Shown piece after piece: positions 9,265-20,341 of a DNA stretch of 20,908 nucleotides. Within the stretch, counting starts at the first letter, position 1; the number at the start of each line of letters is the position of its first letter. The notes under the pieces were generated by a model, which was not told where the DNA came from, ran no database searches, and saw only the letters and a program-made list of their open reading frames with translations. Location of the stretch: contig JAOXNS010344297.1 in NCBI GenBank assembly GCA_028571305.1, positions 1 to 20,908 of the forward strand. Reading direction: 5' to 3'. Position numbers and translations under genes: made by a program. The stretch is from Magicicada cassinii (Eukaryota > Arthropoda > Insecta > Hemiptera > Cicadidae).

Positions 9265-9365
9265 GTAAGTTCAGCACACTGTTACGCCGTAAGTTTGTCA
9301 CGTTTCACACGTTACAATAAATACGTGACAGTATTCATAACTTACATTTAATTTCTTAAAATTAG

Positions 9366-9416
9366 GCCTACGTATGAATTAGCAGCAGTTGACCTAACTG
9401 TACTATTTAAAAAGAG
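9366..9416 (+). CDS. candidate cassette exon, 51 bp
   Basis: The block follows tttcttaaaattag and ends AAGAG|gtaatg. Read from phase 2 it is open (PTYELAAVDLTVLFKK plus a split Arg codon) and leaves in phase 2, so it could be included or skipped without changing the frame. It begins like the 9802 block (PxYEL). Short and without recognised homology, it may be chance. Confidence 0.25.
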
Positions 9417-9801
9417 GTAATGTGTTAATTTTTTTAGTTTTCTAGTCATATTAAAATACATTTCAGAATTCTTGAATGTTTGATTATATTTTATATATAC
9501 CTACTTACGACATAATATATTTCTGTTACTAGTTAACTGTTTTAAATTACTGAAGGTTGAGTAAGCTAACTTCAATTTGAAGGCATAATAAATGAAGTCT
9601 CACGAACAGTAGTTATGCAGCTAACCTGTAGGTCACCCAACTAAGGATGTTTCAAAAGATTTGTGCTATATAGATACCTTAATAATATGACGTAAATATT
9701 TTTCATCTTATTTCAAATATTTTCCAAACATTTCAAAATAAACAAATGTATAATAATGGAAAGTTAGAAACTAAACAAAAATAACACTTTATATATTTTA
9801 G

Positions 9802-9850
9802 GCCACGGTATGAATTACTAGACTCGTATTCCCTTTGTGAAATGAAAATT
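9802..9850 (+). CDS. candidate small exon, 49 bp
   Basis: The block follows tatatattttag and ends ATT|gtaagt, a perfect donor. Read from phase 2 it encodes PRYELLDSYSLCEMKI and leaves in phase 0. It would join in frame after either the 5335-5474 exon or the 9366-9416 block, giving an Arg-Pro start in both cases. No family is recognised. Confidence 0.3.
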
Positions 9851-9877
9851 GTAAGTTTACTTTTTTTACAAGTAAGT

Positions 9878-9895
9878 ACACACACACACACACAC
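9878..9895. repeat. (AC)n microsatellite
   Basis: About nine AC units directly downstream of the donor at 9851. CA tracts close to donors can act as splicing enhancers or silencers, which is inference here. Confidence 0.8.
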
Positions 9896-12225
9896 CGTAG
9901 CTTTACCAGATTACTGTGTTAGTTAAAAATTAGTCATTCAAGTTATCATTTTTTTCATTTTTATGAACGGTTACATATTTAATAATAGAGAAACCTTTGA
10001 ATTAGAATAAATAATAATAAGCAACTCATGTTTAAGACTTTTTAAATAATCCCATGTATTTTGTCTTATAAAATGTCATGAGAGTTATGCATTTATTTTT
10101 AACAAATATCTGCATTCGACTTATAAGAAATCAATGACATTCATACAATCATTACTACTCAGTAAAAGTTTTGTAAGATGAACAAATAAAACTTTCCCTG
10201 CAACTGATGCTAAGACGCCATCTACACATAAATACCTGCTTTAATTTAATTGATAAATAGTTGACATATACAATCAGGAACTCATATAAAATATTCACAA
10301 CCTTGTTTTTACATGTAATTTTACGATTTCAACCACAAAATGTTGTGAGTACAGCGTACAAGCGACGGATGCATTTGTACGAAAATTGACTAACCTCTAA
10401 TACCAATAGAAGGAATATAACAGTTTGTATTTGCAAGTAAACTTTAAAAGAAACAACGCTTCATGGAAATAGTGAGCACATACTTTCTGTCTTAGCCTTG
10501 TATATTTGTTGCCACAATAAATAGTAGTAAATAAAATCCTACGGAAAACAGTGTAAGTTCTTATTTATAACCAAATGAGTAATTATTTCTTGGCCAGTGA
10601 CTCTGTATGCCTATGAATAAAATTGTCCAATGCTATACGTTATTACTTCAATTCACTGCTGTATGTGATATGTTATTCTCTCATACACGCCATTATCAGA
10701 ATGTGTTATTTCTGGGCAAACATTTTCAGGAGCATTCCCACGGTTAGTACCTTCTTATCAGTTACATCAGGATACCTTTGGAGTAGCATTTTCACCTTAA
10801 TAGTAGCATTTTCAAAGAATGAATTTTCAAATACTATAAACCTTATAATTAATGTTTATGTCTTAATTCGCTGTCGTCTACGTACGAGACAGGTATAAAA
10901 AAAAACCTTTAAAACGTTTTAAATAACGTTATATTAGTTAGTTCTCTCTAACCTACACTAGTCTCTACAAGTGTTAATCACTTACGGTATTTCCTGATTT
11001 TGTGGAATCGTAGTCATATTTTCATGCCCCTCACCGTCTTTCTTAACTGACTCTTATATGAGAACCATCCTCGCGTTTCACCAGGGACCTTTGTTTCAGC
11101 AAGGCCCTTGCGTTAGACGGCATCATTCACCAAGGTTAATTTGTTATGAAAAGTTGTATCTCGTTCTGGTTGTTCTCGTTCTGGTGTTATTATCTATAAG
11201 CTATCTGTGATTATCTCATCAACCAATATATCTCCTCAAATTAAGTTCAAACATTTTAAACAAACTTTCGTCATCTATAAGCGCATTAGTACAATCTCTA
11301 AAGTATAAAAGTAATACCCATATTCGAATTTTCTAAATTTAACCTTTTAACACGACTTTTTCATTCTAGACCCGAAATTATGAGTCACTACAACACTTTC
11401 AAAATTTCTTTAATTGGTTTTAAAAAATTATTTTGTATTGAAAAACATAAATAACTTAGTCAATAAGTGTGGTATCAGTAATTCGGCACCTTTTTGCGGG
11501 CAATAACCTTAATAGTTGTGAAAGGATGGACTTTTGAAGGCCATTAACGTTTCTTCAAACATCGCTGCCAATCATAAATGTCATTACTTTGATTATTCTG
11601 GATAGTTATTAAAGATTAGATACTGTGTTGTGTATCATTCTTGTACTGTTTCTGATTAGTCGTTTCTTTGGTGAAAATAAATAACATAAAGCGTTATGTC
11701 ATATTTTTGGACAATCTTTTTCTATTTTGTAATTATATCGTAGTGCACAATCTGTATTTATAAATTTATAAACGACTCTATATAATGTCAATTTCTGAAA
11801 GTAGAAACGTTTGTACAGTACAGTAACTTACTGTCAAAATTTTAGTTATCTTGCGCGCGCATGGACACACACGAGCATTTTCGTAATCGGTTAAATATTC
11901 AGTGTTACAGGCTACAAGTGTTCAGTCTTGTGAATATTGCTTGTAATACTAAAATTAACGTGCTGCATTTGTTATAAAAGTCTCATACCTATTTTGTAAA
12001 CAGAGCTAAGTCAGGTTTTAGGTATAATTAACACAATATTCCGTTAAAGAATCAGATGTTTATTTTGAAAACGTAATATTTTTATTGTTTAAAAGTCATC
12101 GTTATGCAAATTAATCATATAAAAATGATTGAAAAGTTCTTGCAGTACTTGTATAAAATGAGAATGTAAATGTTAATAAATTATCATATAGCCATTGAGT
12201 TTATGATTAAAATAGTTAAAAGGGG
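9896..12225. other. AT-rich stretch, no supported gene
   Basis: I see no convincing gene. A 13-bp direct repeat (agtagcattttca) occurs at 10782-10794 and 10802-10814, and a near-tandem tctcgttctggtt at 11159-11185. A short block with a strong acceptor (cctttgtttcag) at 11100-11134 is listed under findings. A cgcgcgc patch lies near 11865. Confidence 0.5.
10781..10814. repeat. short tandem duplication (20-bp period)
   Basis: The sequence agtagcattttca is present twice, 20 bases apart, with differing spacer bases. Confidence 0.6.
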
Positions 12226-12365
12226 ACTGCGCGTGTGTGAGCGTGCGCGTGTGCGGGTGTCGACGCCCGCTTACTCGGTTACACGGAGGCGCGGCTACTT
12301 ACATGCGTTAGACACGCACTTGTATATAAGACGAGTAGCATTGTAAAACGTGGTTGTGTTCATTA
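12226..12365 (+). promoter_or_regulatory. GC/CpG-rich island followed by TATATAAG, possible promoter
   Basis: A CpG-rich block of about 75 bases stands out in AT-rich DNA. It starts with an alternating purine-pyrimidine run (12229-12252) capable of Z-DNA. It contains an 18-bp near-palindrome centred on GTCGAC (12253-12270, one G-T mismatch). TATATAAG follows at 12323-12330 and TCATT at 12360-12364, slightly farther from the TATA than usual. No supported gene follows immediately, so the promoter call is tentative. Confidence 0.25.
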
Positions 12366-14662
12366 TTCAAGTAATAACTTTTAATATAAGTCACTTACTA
12401 CTACTATTGTTGTGCCTTTCTTCTTAAATGTAATTTCACGTTTTAGCCTCTCTCAGCAGTCAAGAATATTTTCTTATTTGCAACGAACGTAGTTACTTTT
12501 ATATAAATATTGGAGGCTACTTTTATTGTAAACTATATTATAATATATATGTAAATGTAATGAAAAATAAAAGCTTTATAAAAGTCTGTGCCACTTATGC
12601 TTTATATTTCAATTGATATCTATGAATTGTCATTATCAATGTAAAATATGCTTATGCGCACGCAAATTTTATATATACTCTTTATAATGTGTAAATATTA
12701 GTGACATTTTTGACCTTGTAATTATAGTATATAGGACGAAAGATAATATTTATAACTTGTATGTATGTGCAGTTATTTTAATAAGACACTCACAAAAACG
12801 GTTTTAATTTAATATGCAAATAAAAGCCTAATTTTTTACATGAAAAGAGACTTGCATAAATTCTATGAAATTAATTTGTATAATATTATTATATTTCTGT
12901 TGACAAAACATTAAAGAAAAGAATGCGTTGTTTAGATTTCAGAAAACCAAACTTCATAACTCGTATTTTTTGGAACACTTCTATTCAAGACACTTTATTA
13001 CCAGAATCTGTATATTACAAAAGAAGTGTTCCAGACAAGGAACTATCATTGTCACTATTTCTCTAACTGTATTCATTAACATTATGCTTCTAGCCTGAGC
13101 ACCGTTATATTTAAGGTCACAATCGCCGTTTATTTACATAAAGATTCTTTGAATATTGTAGTAGATACGCAGTATTTCCTGTACATTATTTTCAATATAT
13201 AAAATATGCACTAATAATATATATAATAATTTAAGGACTGAATTGACAAGAACAAAGTCAGATTTTTATTGTTGGCTCTGATACGGGAATTATATACTGT
13301 CTTTTTGCATTAGTTGTAGAATTAACTTTTTTAAAATATGTAAATAATACTGTAACATGATCTGTTTACTGCAGACTACAAATATGATACTAGTTTTAGA
13401 TCAAAAATATATTCAATCATATGCATCATAATATAATAAATATATATGTACTTTTTAGTAGAAGATTCTTGGAACAATAAATTCTATTGTGTAACCATGA
13501 CTTATTAAGTAAAAATCCTGAAGTGAAATAATAGACTTTACTATTTTTTGTATGAAATATTTAAAATCCAGTAAATCATAGTACGTGAACGTACGTAAAT
13601 CATATTTTTCCGTCTCATAAGACGAAAAGTGATAATGATGAAATAATTGCCTATTTGTATGTAACAAGCAACAAATGTAAGGATGCAGATTCAACTGCCA
13701 GTGCAGTTTGAATATAAACAAATTGTAATTACTTAAATAGAAAACGATAATTGCAGGATATAAGTTTACTGATTATTTATTTTATATATTACAATGAACG
13801 ACAAAAATTTATAATTCAAAAAGAAGACGTGTAGGCTTGTTTTAACATCTATTGCAGATTGTATTTGATTCCAACAAACAGTCCATATGCGCTTAATTAA
13901 TATATCCAATTTTCAAAATCGTAATTTGTATGCTTTATCTTTATTTAAGGCGATCGTGCAATACACAAAATACAGTGTATGTTGTTACACTGTGTCCAAA
14001 GCATTTAAATTTTATATTCTGTTGATGTTCATTAAAATAATATCGAATAAAGTTTTCCTTTTTTATAAAAATGCGTTATGTTTGTTATTACCTATTAAAA
14101 AATTCCTCTTCATAAATACTTAAAAGGAATTAAAAGAAATTGTTATTATTTTTATTTTGTTATATCAAAACAGCATCTGTAAGTTACCGTCATTAAAGGT
14201 AAATCCTTCCGGTAAGTAATGCGATAAACAAAACTTAACTACAATTGAACAACCAACGAATCATCAGTAGTAGTAGTGGACAGCATACAAGGCGGGAACA
14301 ATTGTAATGGTAATTTGAAGTTGTGCAAATATGAAGGGGTCAGTTTGTGAAGTAGATTTCCATTGGCTACCGCTGAGAACAAATAATGGGCTACAGAGGG
14401 CAATAAAATACGCCAGCAATACAGAAGTACAATACACCTGGATCACTCGTACGTAAATTGAATATTTGAGATGAAGATCGTAGAAAGCAGGGAAAACGTG
14501 GAATGTCGAATATTTCTTAGTGAAATTAAACGCAAAAAGACGATAATTTTGTTGTGATTGGGCAGCTTTTTGATGAGATTAATCAATTGAGCTTTAGTGC
14601 CAGGCACGAGACGTTGTATTTAAAGTGATCATGTTTCTATTGTATGTAACGTTTCTTGGTAG
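12366..14662. other. AT-rich stretch, no supported gene
   Basis: No supported exon. A good acceptor (ttttaacatctattgcag, ending at 13857) is followed by a 12-13 codon open run that stops at 13894-13900, with AATAAA at about 14046. It could be a terminal exon but is too short to call. Confidence 0.45.
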
Positions 14663-14714
14663 TAAGTGCCTGCGTATACAACTGGCAGAAAAAGATCTTA
14701 AACAATATACCTAT
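14663..14714 (+). CDS. candidate small exon, 52 bp
   Basis: The block follows gtaacgtttcttggtag and ends TAT|gtaagt, a perfect donor. Read from phase 2 it gives KCLRIQLAEKDLKQYTY, a plausible amphipathic helix, and leaves in phase 0. The same entry and exit phases occur in the 9192 and 9802 blocks. No homology is recognised and chance is possible. Confidence 0.25.
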
Positions 14715-16054
14715 GTAAGTCATAAATGTACACACTGCATAGGTAGTGCAATCTGAACAGTTGGTAATATCTTTTTATATTTAAAGAAACAAACTAGAAC
14801 TAAAAACGTAGGCAGTTGTGGGAGTGGTCAAAAGAGATTATGGTTTAACGATAGGTAAAAGTTTAATTGTTTGTATTAATGTGTGTAGAAACAACGTGAG
14901 TATACTTTTACTACCAAAACATATTCCGAAATATATTATTCATTAGGTTTGCCAATATGTAAGTAGACAATTATTAATTTTCGGGGTGTTGTTATTTATT
15001 TTTAGATGTTATATTATTATTTTAACATGTATAGTATTTCCACTCAGACAGGACTGCTGACGTACACAAACGAAACACGTAATAGTTTTGTTTAAATGTG
15101 GATTGCTCTATAAAACCAATTCACAGGTATGCGCACACGTGACACTTCGTAGGCTCCTGCACTCTTGAAAGAGTTTCAAAGAAATAGTAGCGTGAGGGGT
15201 AACTATGACAACAATCAAGTCAACACGATGTGTATTTGTTTACTTTTGCTGCTTTATCTTGATACGTACTTACATCAGTACTAATATCTCCTTTTTATTG
15301 TTACACCATTAATTTCTTAGAAACAATGCATATAGGTTTTATTCCAAAATAAGTCAACAGTTTCAGGAATTAATTTTTGGGAGACGAATTCAAAGGGTTT
15401 TCTCATCTATTAAAGTTACAAATTAATGATTTATATAAAATTTCTAGCTTCTAGCTTTTTACTTGTGTTTAGTGATTAAACCCGGGTAACAATAAATTTT
15501 TAAACTGGTAGAATCGATATGTTAATTTTAGCTAACTGTTATCCTCAGGAAGTCAGAAATTTATAAATTAAATACAATTGTATACTTAATGTATAGCAAT
15601 TAGAAACAATACTTTTGTCAGAATGTGTTGTAACAAACACATTTGTTGCAGTATGTGACGAAATTAAAAAAATAGTCATTTAATTAATTTACTTTAATAA
15701 CTCATTGACTAACATCTTATATTTATTAATAATAAAGTATAATATATATAGTAGTAGAACTATATGTAGTACAATTCGTATATAAGCTAACAACAACGGC
15801 GAGCGGGAGCTGTTTTACGAATCCCTAATGGTACATGTGGGGGATTGTTAGAAGGATAATGATAAAAGAAATCCTATTCTTCTGTCACGTATTTCTTCAT
15901 TAGCCCTAGTACGGATATGTATGACGTAACACACTTTACCTGGGAGAATTACGCGACCTCTATACTAGTAATTTAATGTTCTTGTTGTGTAATAAATTAG
16001 AAGAATCTACCGCTATGAGAAGCCTCCGGGAATTTACATGATTTGTTTTTACAG
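14715..16054. other. AT-rich stretch with one copy of a diverged repeat
   Basis: No gene is seen. It contains copy 1 of the diverged repeat (15702-15833) and ends in the polypyrimidine/AG tract tttgtttttacag before the 16055 block. Confidence 0.5.
15702..15833 (+). repeat. diverged dispersed repeat, copy 1
   Basis: Two blocks, cattgactaacatcttat with ttattaataataa and, further on, ctaacaacaacggcgagcgg with ccctaatggtac, recur in the same order in copy 2 with substitutions and small indels. The family is unknown; it could be an old SINE or MITE fragment or a local duplication. Confidence 0.5.
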
Positions 16055-16149
16055 ATTAATTCGCTTACTACTAGCTGACACGCGTGGTTTCCGCTACGAC
16101 GACATACTTGATAAATTCATTGACATTAATTTTGATACTCAACGACTAA
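16055..16149 (+). CDS. candidate exon resembling a GST N-terminal domain
   Basis: The block follows a strong acceptor (atttgtttttacag). Read from phase 2 it gives LIRLLLADTRGFRYDDI and then diverges. In mu and sigma class glutathione S-transferases the first alpha helix has the form (A/G)xxIRLLL...(Y)ED, usually just after an early intron, and the block matches this position and spacing. The usual following segment with a conserved Trp is absent. The 3' end is unclear: the donor gtatat at 16150 is weak, and the last 20-30 bases approach a repeat. It could be a real exon of a GST-like gene whose other exons I cannot find, a relic, or coincidence. The catalytic Tyr would lie in an upstream exon not seen here. 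Confidence 0.3.
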
Positions 16150-16155
16150 GTATAT

Positions 16156-16260
16156 CATTGACTGACATTATATATTAATTAATAATAAGCAGAATTAGTA
16201 ATAAAATGGGTATGCAATCTAACGGCAATGGTGAGCGGTTGTAAGAAACGCTAATGTTAC
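16156..16260 (+). repeat. diverged dispersed repeat, copy 2
   Basis: It matches copy 1 at 15702-15833 in the same orientation: cattgactgacattatat and ttaattaataataa, then ctaacggcaatggtgagcgg and gctaatgttac. It is shorter in the middle than copy 1. Its end runs into a GC-rich alternating tract. Confidence 0.5.
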
Positions 16261-16296
16261 GCGCGCGCCTGCGCGGGCGTGTGTATATGTCACGGC
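16258..16296. other. alternating purine-pyrimidine GC patch
   Basis: The patch gttacgcgcgcgcctgcgc continues into gggcgtgtgtatatg. Such alternation favours Z-DNA. Similar patches occur near 11863, 12229 and 19626. Confidence 0.45.
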
Positions 16297-16561
16297 GGGT
16301 ACTTTGATAGGTTGATGTAAATTATTAATAAATTAAGTAGGTTGTTGAGATGTCAAAGATTATTTTATGCTCAAAAGATTTCATTATTTTATAATTTTGT
16401 TCAGAGCTCGCTGGCTTGAGATTTACGAAAATATTTAAAATTGACTTACAATTTGTGTAAATCACTTTACTAAACACGGACACAAAAACGTCATAGTTGT
16501 GTAGGTGGTAACAGAAAATAAATCGCGCGCCTGAATACACACTAAACCCACGTTTACGATC

Positions 16562-16586
16562 ACACGTGCACGTGTCAGTATATATA
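16562..16586. promoter_or_regulatory. adjacent double E-box (CACGTG x2) plus TATATATA
   Basis: A perfect 14-bp palindrome (acacgtgcacgtgt, 16562-16575) consists of two directly abutting CACGTG E-boxes, the site for bHLH factors such as Myc/Max, USF or CLOCK/CYCLE. TATATATA follows four bases later (16579-16586). It suggests a promoter or enhancer, but I see no supported gene start on either side. Confidence 0.35.
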
Positions 16587-19500
16587 CAGATTGATAAACT
16601 ATTTGCAGCTTTATCAACTCTATAGGCTGTCTGAAGGTCAACATATTTTCTATAGGCTTGACGGATACACGTAATGAAACGAGTTATGTTTCGCTTACGT
16701 TAATCTATAGGTGGTGACAGCAAATGTGATGTCAAACCCCATGCTGCGTGATTTCATATTTATTAGCAGAATTCCGTGCTTTAAACTTTTTAGGTAAAGA
16801 GAAAGTATCGTATTTCATCATCATGTAATAATTCCAATCTGTATAATCAACTACTCATTTGCGGGCTCTGTTTAACAATATAGTAAAATTGAAATTTATT
16901 ATAGTTAACATTTTCAAATCACTGTATGATGCAAAATTATACAATAAAATTTAGATAGAAATAACTAACATTTATTCAGACGTTTTATTCTGGAAATTAT
17001 TGTTACGACGGTCTACTTGATCATCGTATGGTACAGTGGAAAGCAAAGTACAAGACACCAATTAAGTCACTAATCACCAGCTTTAATTATTATCAGAATT
17101 ACACAGTTTGTAATCAACAAGATAGTCTCTTACAACAAATCAAATAAAAATTGTTCACACGCAATAAAAATGTCTACTGATATAAAACACAATTGTATTA
17201 CAATCGTCCCTCACAATTAAAAAACACATAACAATTCGCCATAATACTACAAACCGCACTCCAATAATTCGCAACTCAAACCGAAATGAACGTCGCTGAG
17301 AACGTGTATTTATGCTCCGCCGTAATACCAGAATATTCCATATCACGCACTAACAATAAAGGAAAACATTACAGCGTAAATCATTGCGGCCTTGACATAG
17401 TGCGGGTGGCTTCTGTCACAGTCTAGCTAATGTGTTGAGAGTCACGTACGCACACACATTACAGCCGGATTCCACTGGAACATTCGCTAAACACGTAGAT
17501 TGTTCTGTTATGTCGTAAAATTATATTTCTAAAGCTACTGTTTTGAAAAACTTACTCTTTACCTTTGAAGACATTGTTTTGAGATACGCCTGTATTAATA
17601 TTAGAACAGCTGCATTTCATGTACATTAAAGTCTGCTTCAATAAACAAACAAATAATTAGAATTGTCTGATCGCAGATCCTGTATGTATCAATTACATTA
17701 CGCCTTGCTATAAGTTATCATACAACATTTTACATTTAAAAATCTATTTCTAATTTCAAGGTGTATGGACTGAAGAATATTGAGTGCATCTTCACATGCG
17801 TTACACAATATTTATATGTTGATGTTTCGTGGAAATACTCAAGTATTGTAATAATAATATCTCAGTTTAAAAATAAAAAATATATTTTTATATTTATATA
17901 TACTAGATTCTGTTGTGTAGAAAATTTTCGTAGCATATTATATTTTTCGATTTTATTCGTGAGAACATACAACTGACGCATTCTTAACTGTACACACGGT
18001 ACAGTAGAATTCGGCCACACATCTCATTATATTATTAACGGAGAATCTGTAATTTGCGCAAAATAACTGGTTATTCTGAACGCTACAAAATTCGAACTGG
18101 TTATGCGTCATATGAAATATTAGCTACAGTCTATTAGTATACAGCTGACAGGTAAAAACAGTTATCCTGAACACGTGTATTAATAATGAAACTTGTATAA
18201 AAATCATCAGTCATACAATAAATATGGCCATGTAGTTCTAGTTACTGACATGTCGAGCGTAAAATTTTAATTTTCACATCATCTATGAAAATAATTAAAT
18301 AAAGTGGAGAGGATATCTTACAACGGATTCAGTTACAGATACCTCATTATTATAAACAAACTCTTATTAACATAGTCGATTGACACACAGCACAGAAAAG
18401 GCCGACAGAGGAGAGTTTCATGGAAGATCTCACAAGAGCAAAATACACGATCCATTAATCTTTCAGACGTTCGTGGATCATTGCAGGGGGCTGAGTGATA
18501 TTAGTAACGTAATCCTTTAGGCGTCAAGAACGCTTTCATTTTTTTAACTTTTCAAAACTTTCTACCTACCATTACTTACACATGGAAAATAGAAAAGAGT
18601 GTTTATCGTGGAAGCAAAGTTGTACGCGTGTCTTTCGTGGAAGCGTCATTCAGCTTACCAGCTTGACACGAACTGTATACCAATTTACTTTTTTAATCCA
18701 GACGCTGTAGGATTCTTCGCCTATCAGTATACGGACAGTCTCTTATAGATGACCTCCTTCTCTGCAGTGTTAGCAGCAGTTTCGTTTTATCGGCTTCAAA
18801 ATTAATGTGAGGGATTTTCACTTTTATTTTCACGTTTGAATCCCTTATGCAGTTTTAATTTCGTTAATATAAAAGTTTTCGGTTATTGCCACTTTTCGAT
18901 TTTCTTGTTTCTATACTTGGGTTGTATTTTTTATATGTTCTTGCGCCTTTCAGAAAGACCATCTAACATAATCTTTACACCGCCATCTCTTTACCAAATT
19001 TATGACTAGACAAAAAATTATAACGGTTTTGCGGTTTTTAAAACAAAAATTTTGTGAGTAACACAGATTATTATTTACAAGACGAATGTGTTAGGATGGA
19101 AAACAATTTGTTATGCATTTGGCTTACTAAAGTAACTTTTAAACAATATAAGCCAAAAAATAAATTAAGCCTTATAATAAATGTTTATTTTTAATACAGT
19201 ATTTAAAGTAATGTTGAGCTCATTTAGTCAGGCCCACATTTCCTTTACATAAAATATTAATGTAAGTTAGTGTTATTAAAAAGCTTTACAAAAACAACGA
19301 AATAATTTAGATAGGATAAAAAAGGAGAGCAATCTTTAAATATTACAAAGTTGATTTTAAACAAATGTTTTTTAAAAGAAAACTAACAATGACGATAAAA
19401 TAAATTATTATAATTCGGTTTTTATTGTAGGCCTAAAGCTTTAGTCAGAAATGTATCGTCATATCATTTAAACTGTAATACATTTTTTTTATATTTAACA

Positions 19501-19787
19501 AACTTTCTTTGAGAGTAAAAAAAATTACATCAACAAAAAATCAACTACCTTCGTGAAATATAATTTTCTTTTCCTTATTTGTTCTATTAATTCAAAGTAT
19601 GCTTTTATCATATTTGTTTGTATTATGCGCGCACGCGTGTGCGTAAAGTGTCAAGTCGGTAGTAGTGGTTAACAAAATATACCCATGAATAACTAATATT
19701 GCTATCACAATTTCTCAACAAGAACTTCTCTGAACTTAGTGTTTCCGGAGATTAATCACGACATGACATGTGCACTATAATATTACA

Positions 19788-19843
<56 letters not shown>

Positions 19844-20341
19844 TAAATAGACATTAATATTTAAACGTGAAACATCAAACTGGTCCTCTATTTCTGTGAA
19901 AAATGGTTGGCTTTAATGTCCGAGTGTGTGTTATGAACAGGTGTTTGTATATCCTGATACGTACGATAACCTAATTACGCTGTAGCATATTTGACTGACG
20001 CAGTTATCGCTTTGTTGTTTGTTTTAATATGTTAATTTTCTCGTCAGTAGTTGGTATTAATATCGCCTCGCGTGGTGTTAGTTATTATTTATAAATAGAA
20101 TCTATCATGCTGAATTGAATAAAATATGTTTATGTGCTATAGAATAAACAGAACGTGTTTAATTTGTTATCCCGCGTACATTAGCTAACAAACAATGACT
20201 TCCCTGCACACAATACACATAACACACAAATTTCTGTTGCGTGTTGCGTGGATGTATGAATAACCACAACGCCCGTACGTAAAAGAAGAAACGTGCAGCA
20301 ACACTTAGAAAATTATACGATAATAGTATTGCACGTACTGT
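16587..20341. other. AT-rich stretch, no supported gene
   Basis: No gene is supported. Somewhat GC-richer patches lie at about 17200-17480 and 18380-18810. Within the latter a minus-strand frame (about 18694-18855) encodes 53 basic coding-like codons (for example LLLTLQRRRSSIRDCPYTD) without a start codon or clear splice sites. The sequence tcgtggaagc is repeated at about 18607 and 18638. A Z-DNA-like GC patch (gcgcgcacgcgtgtgcg) lies near 19627, and a 12-bp palindrome (ctaaagctttag) near 19433. Confidence 0.5.
19788..19840. repeat. compound (TG)n(GA)n microsatellite
   Basis: About eleven TG units switch directly to about fifteen GA units with no interruption. Confidence 0.95.

Noticed and set aside
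11013-11134. Minus-strand frame GLAETKVPGETRGWFSYKSQ
   Set aside because: It is under 35 codons, without splice sites or recognised similarity; the + strand acceptor there was kept only as a weak observation.
13858-13900. Possible terminal exon after ttgcag at 13857
   Set aside because: Only 12-13 codons to a stop, with two frames equally possible and no supporting partner.
17465-17518. Short open run after attacag (PDSTGTFAKHVDCSVMS then stop)
   Set aside because: The preceding tract is CA-repeat-like rather than pyrimidine-rich, and the run is too short to support.
18770-18845. tRNA or SINE A/B boxes (ttagcagcag and gtttgaatccc)
   Set aside because: Both boxes depart from consensus, and no cloverleaf or A-rich tail is present.
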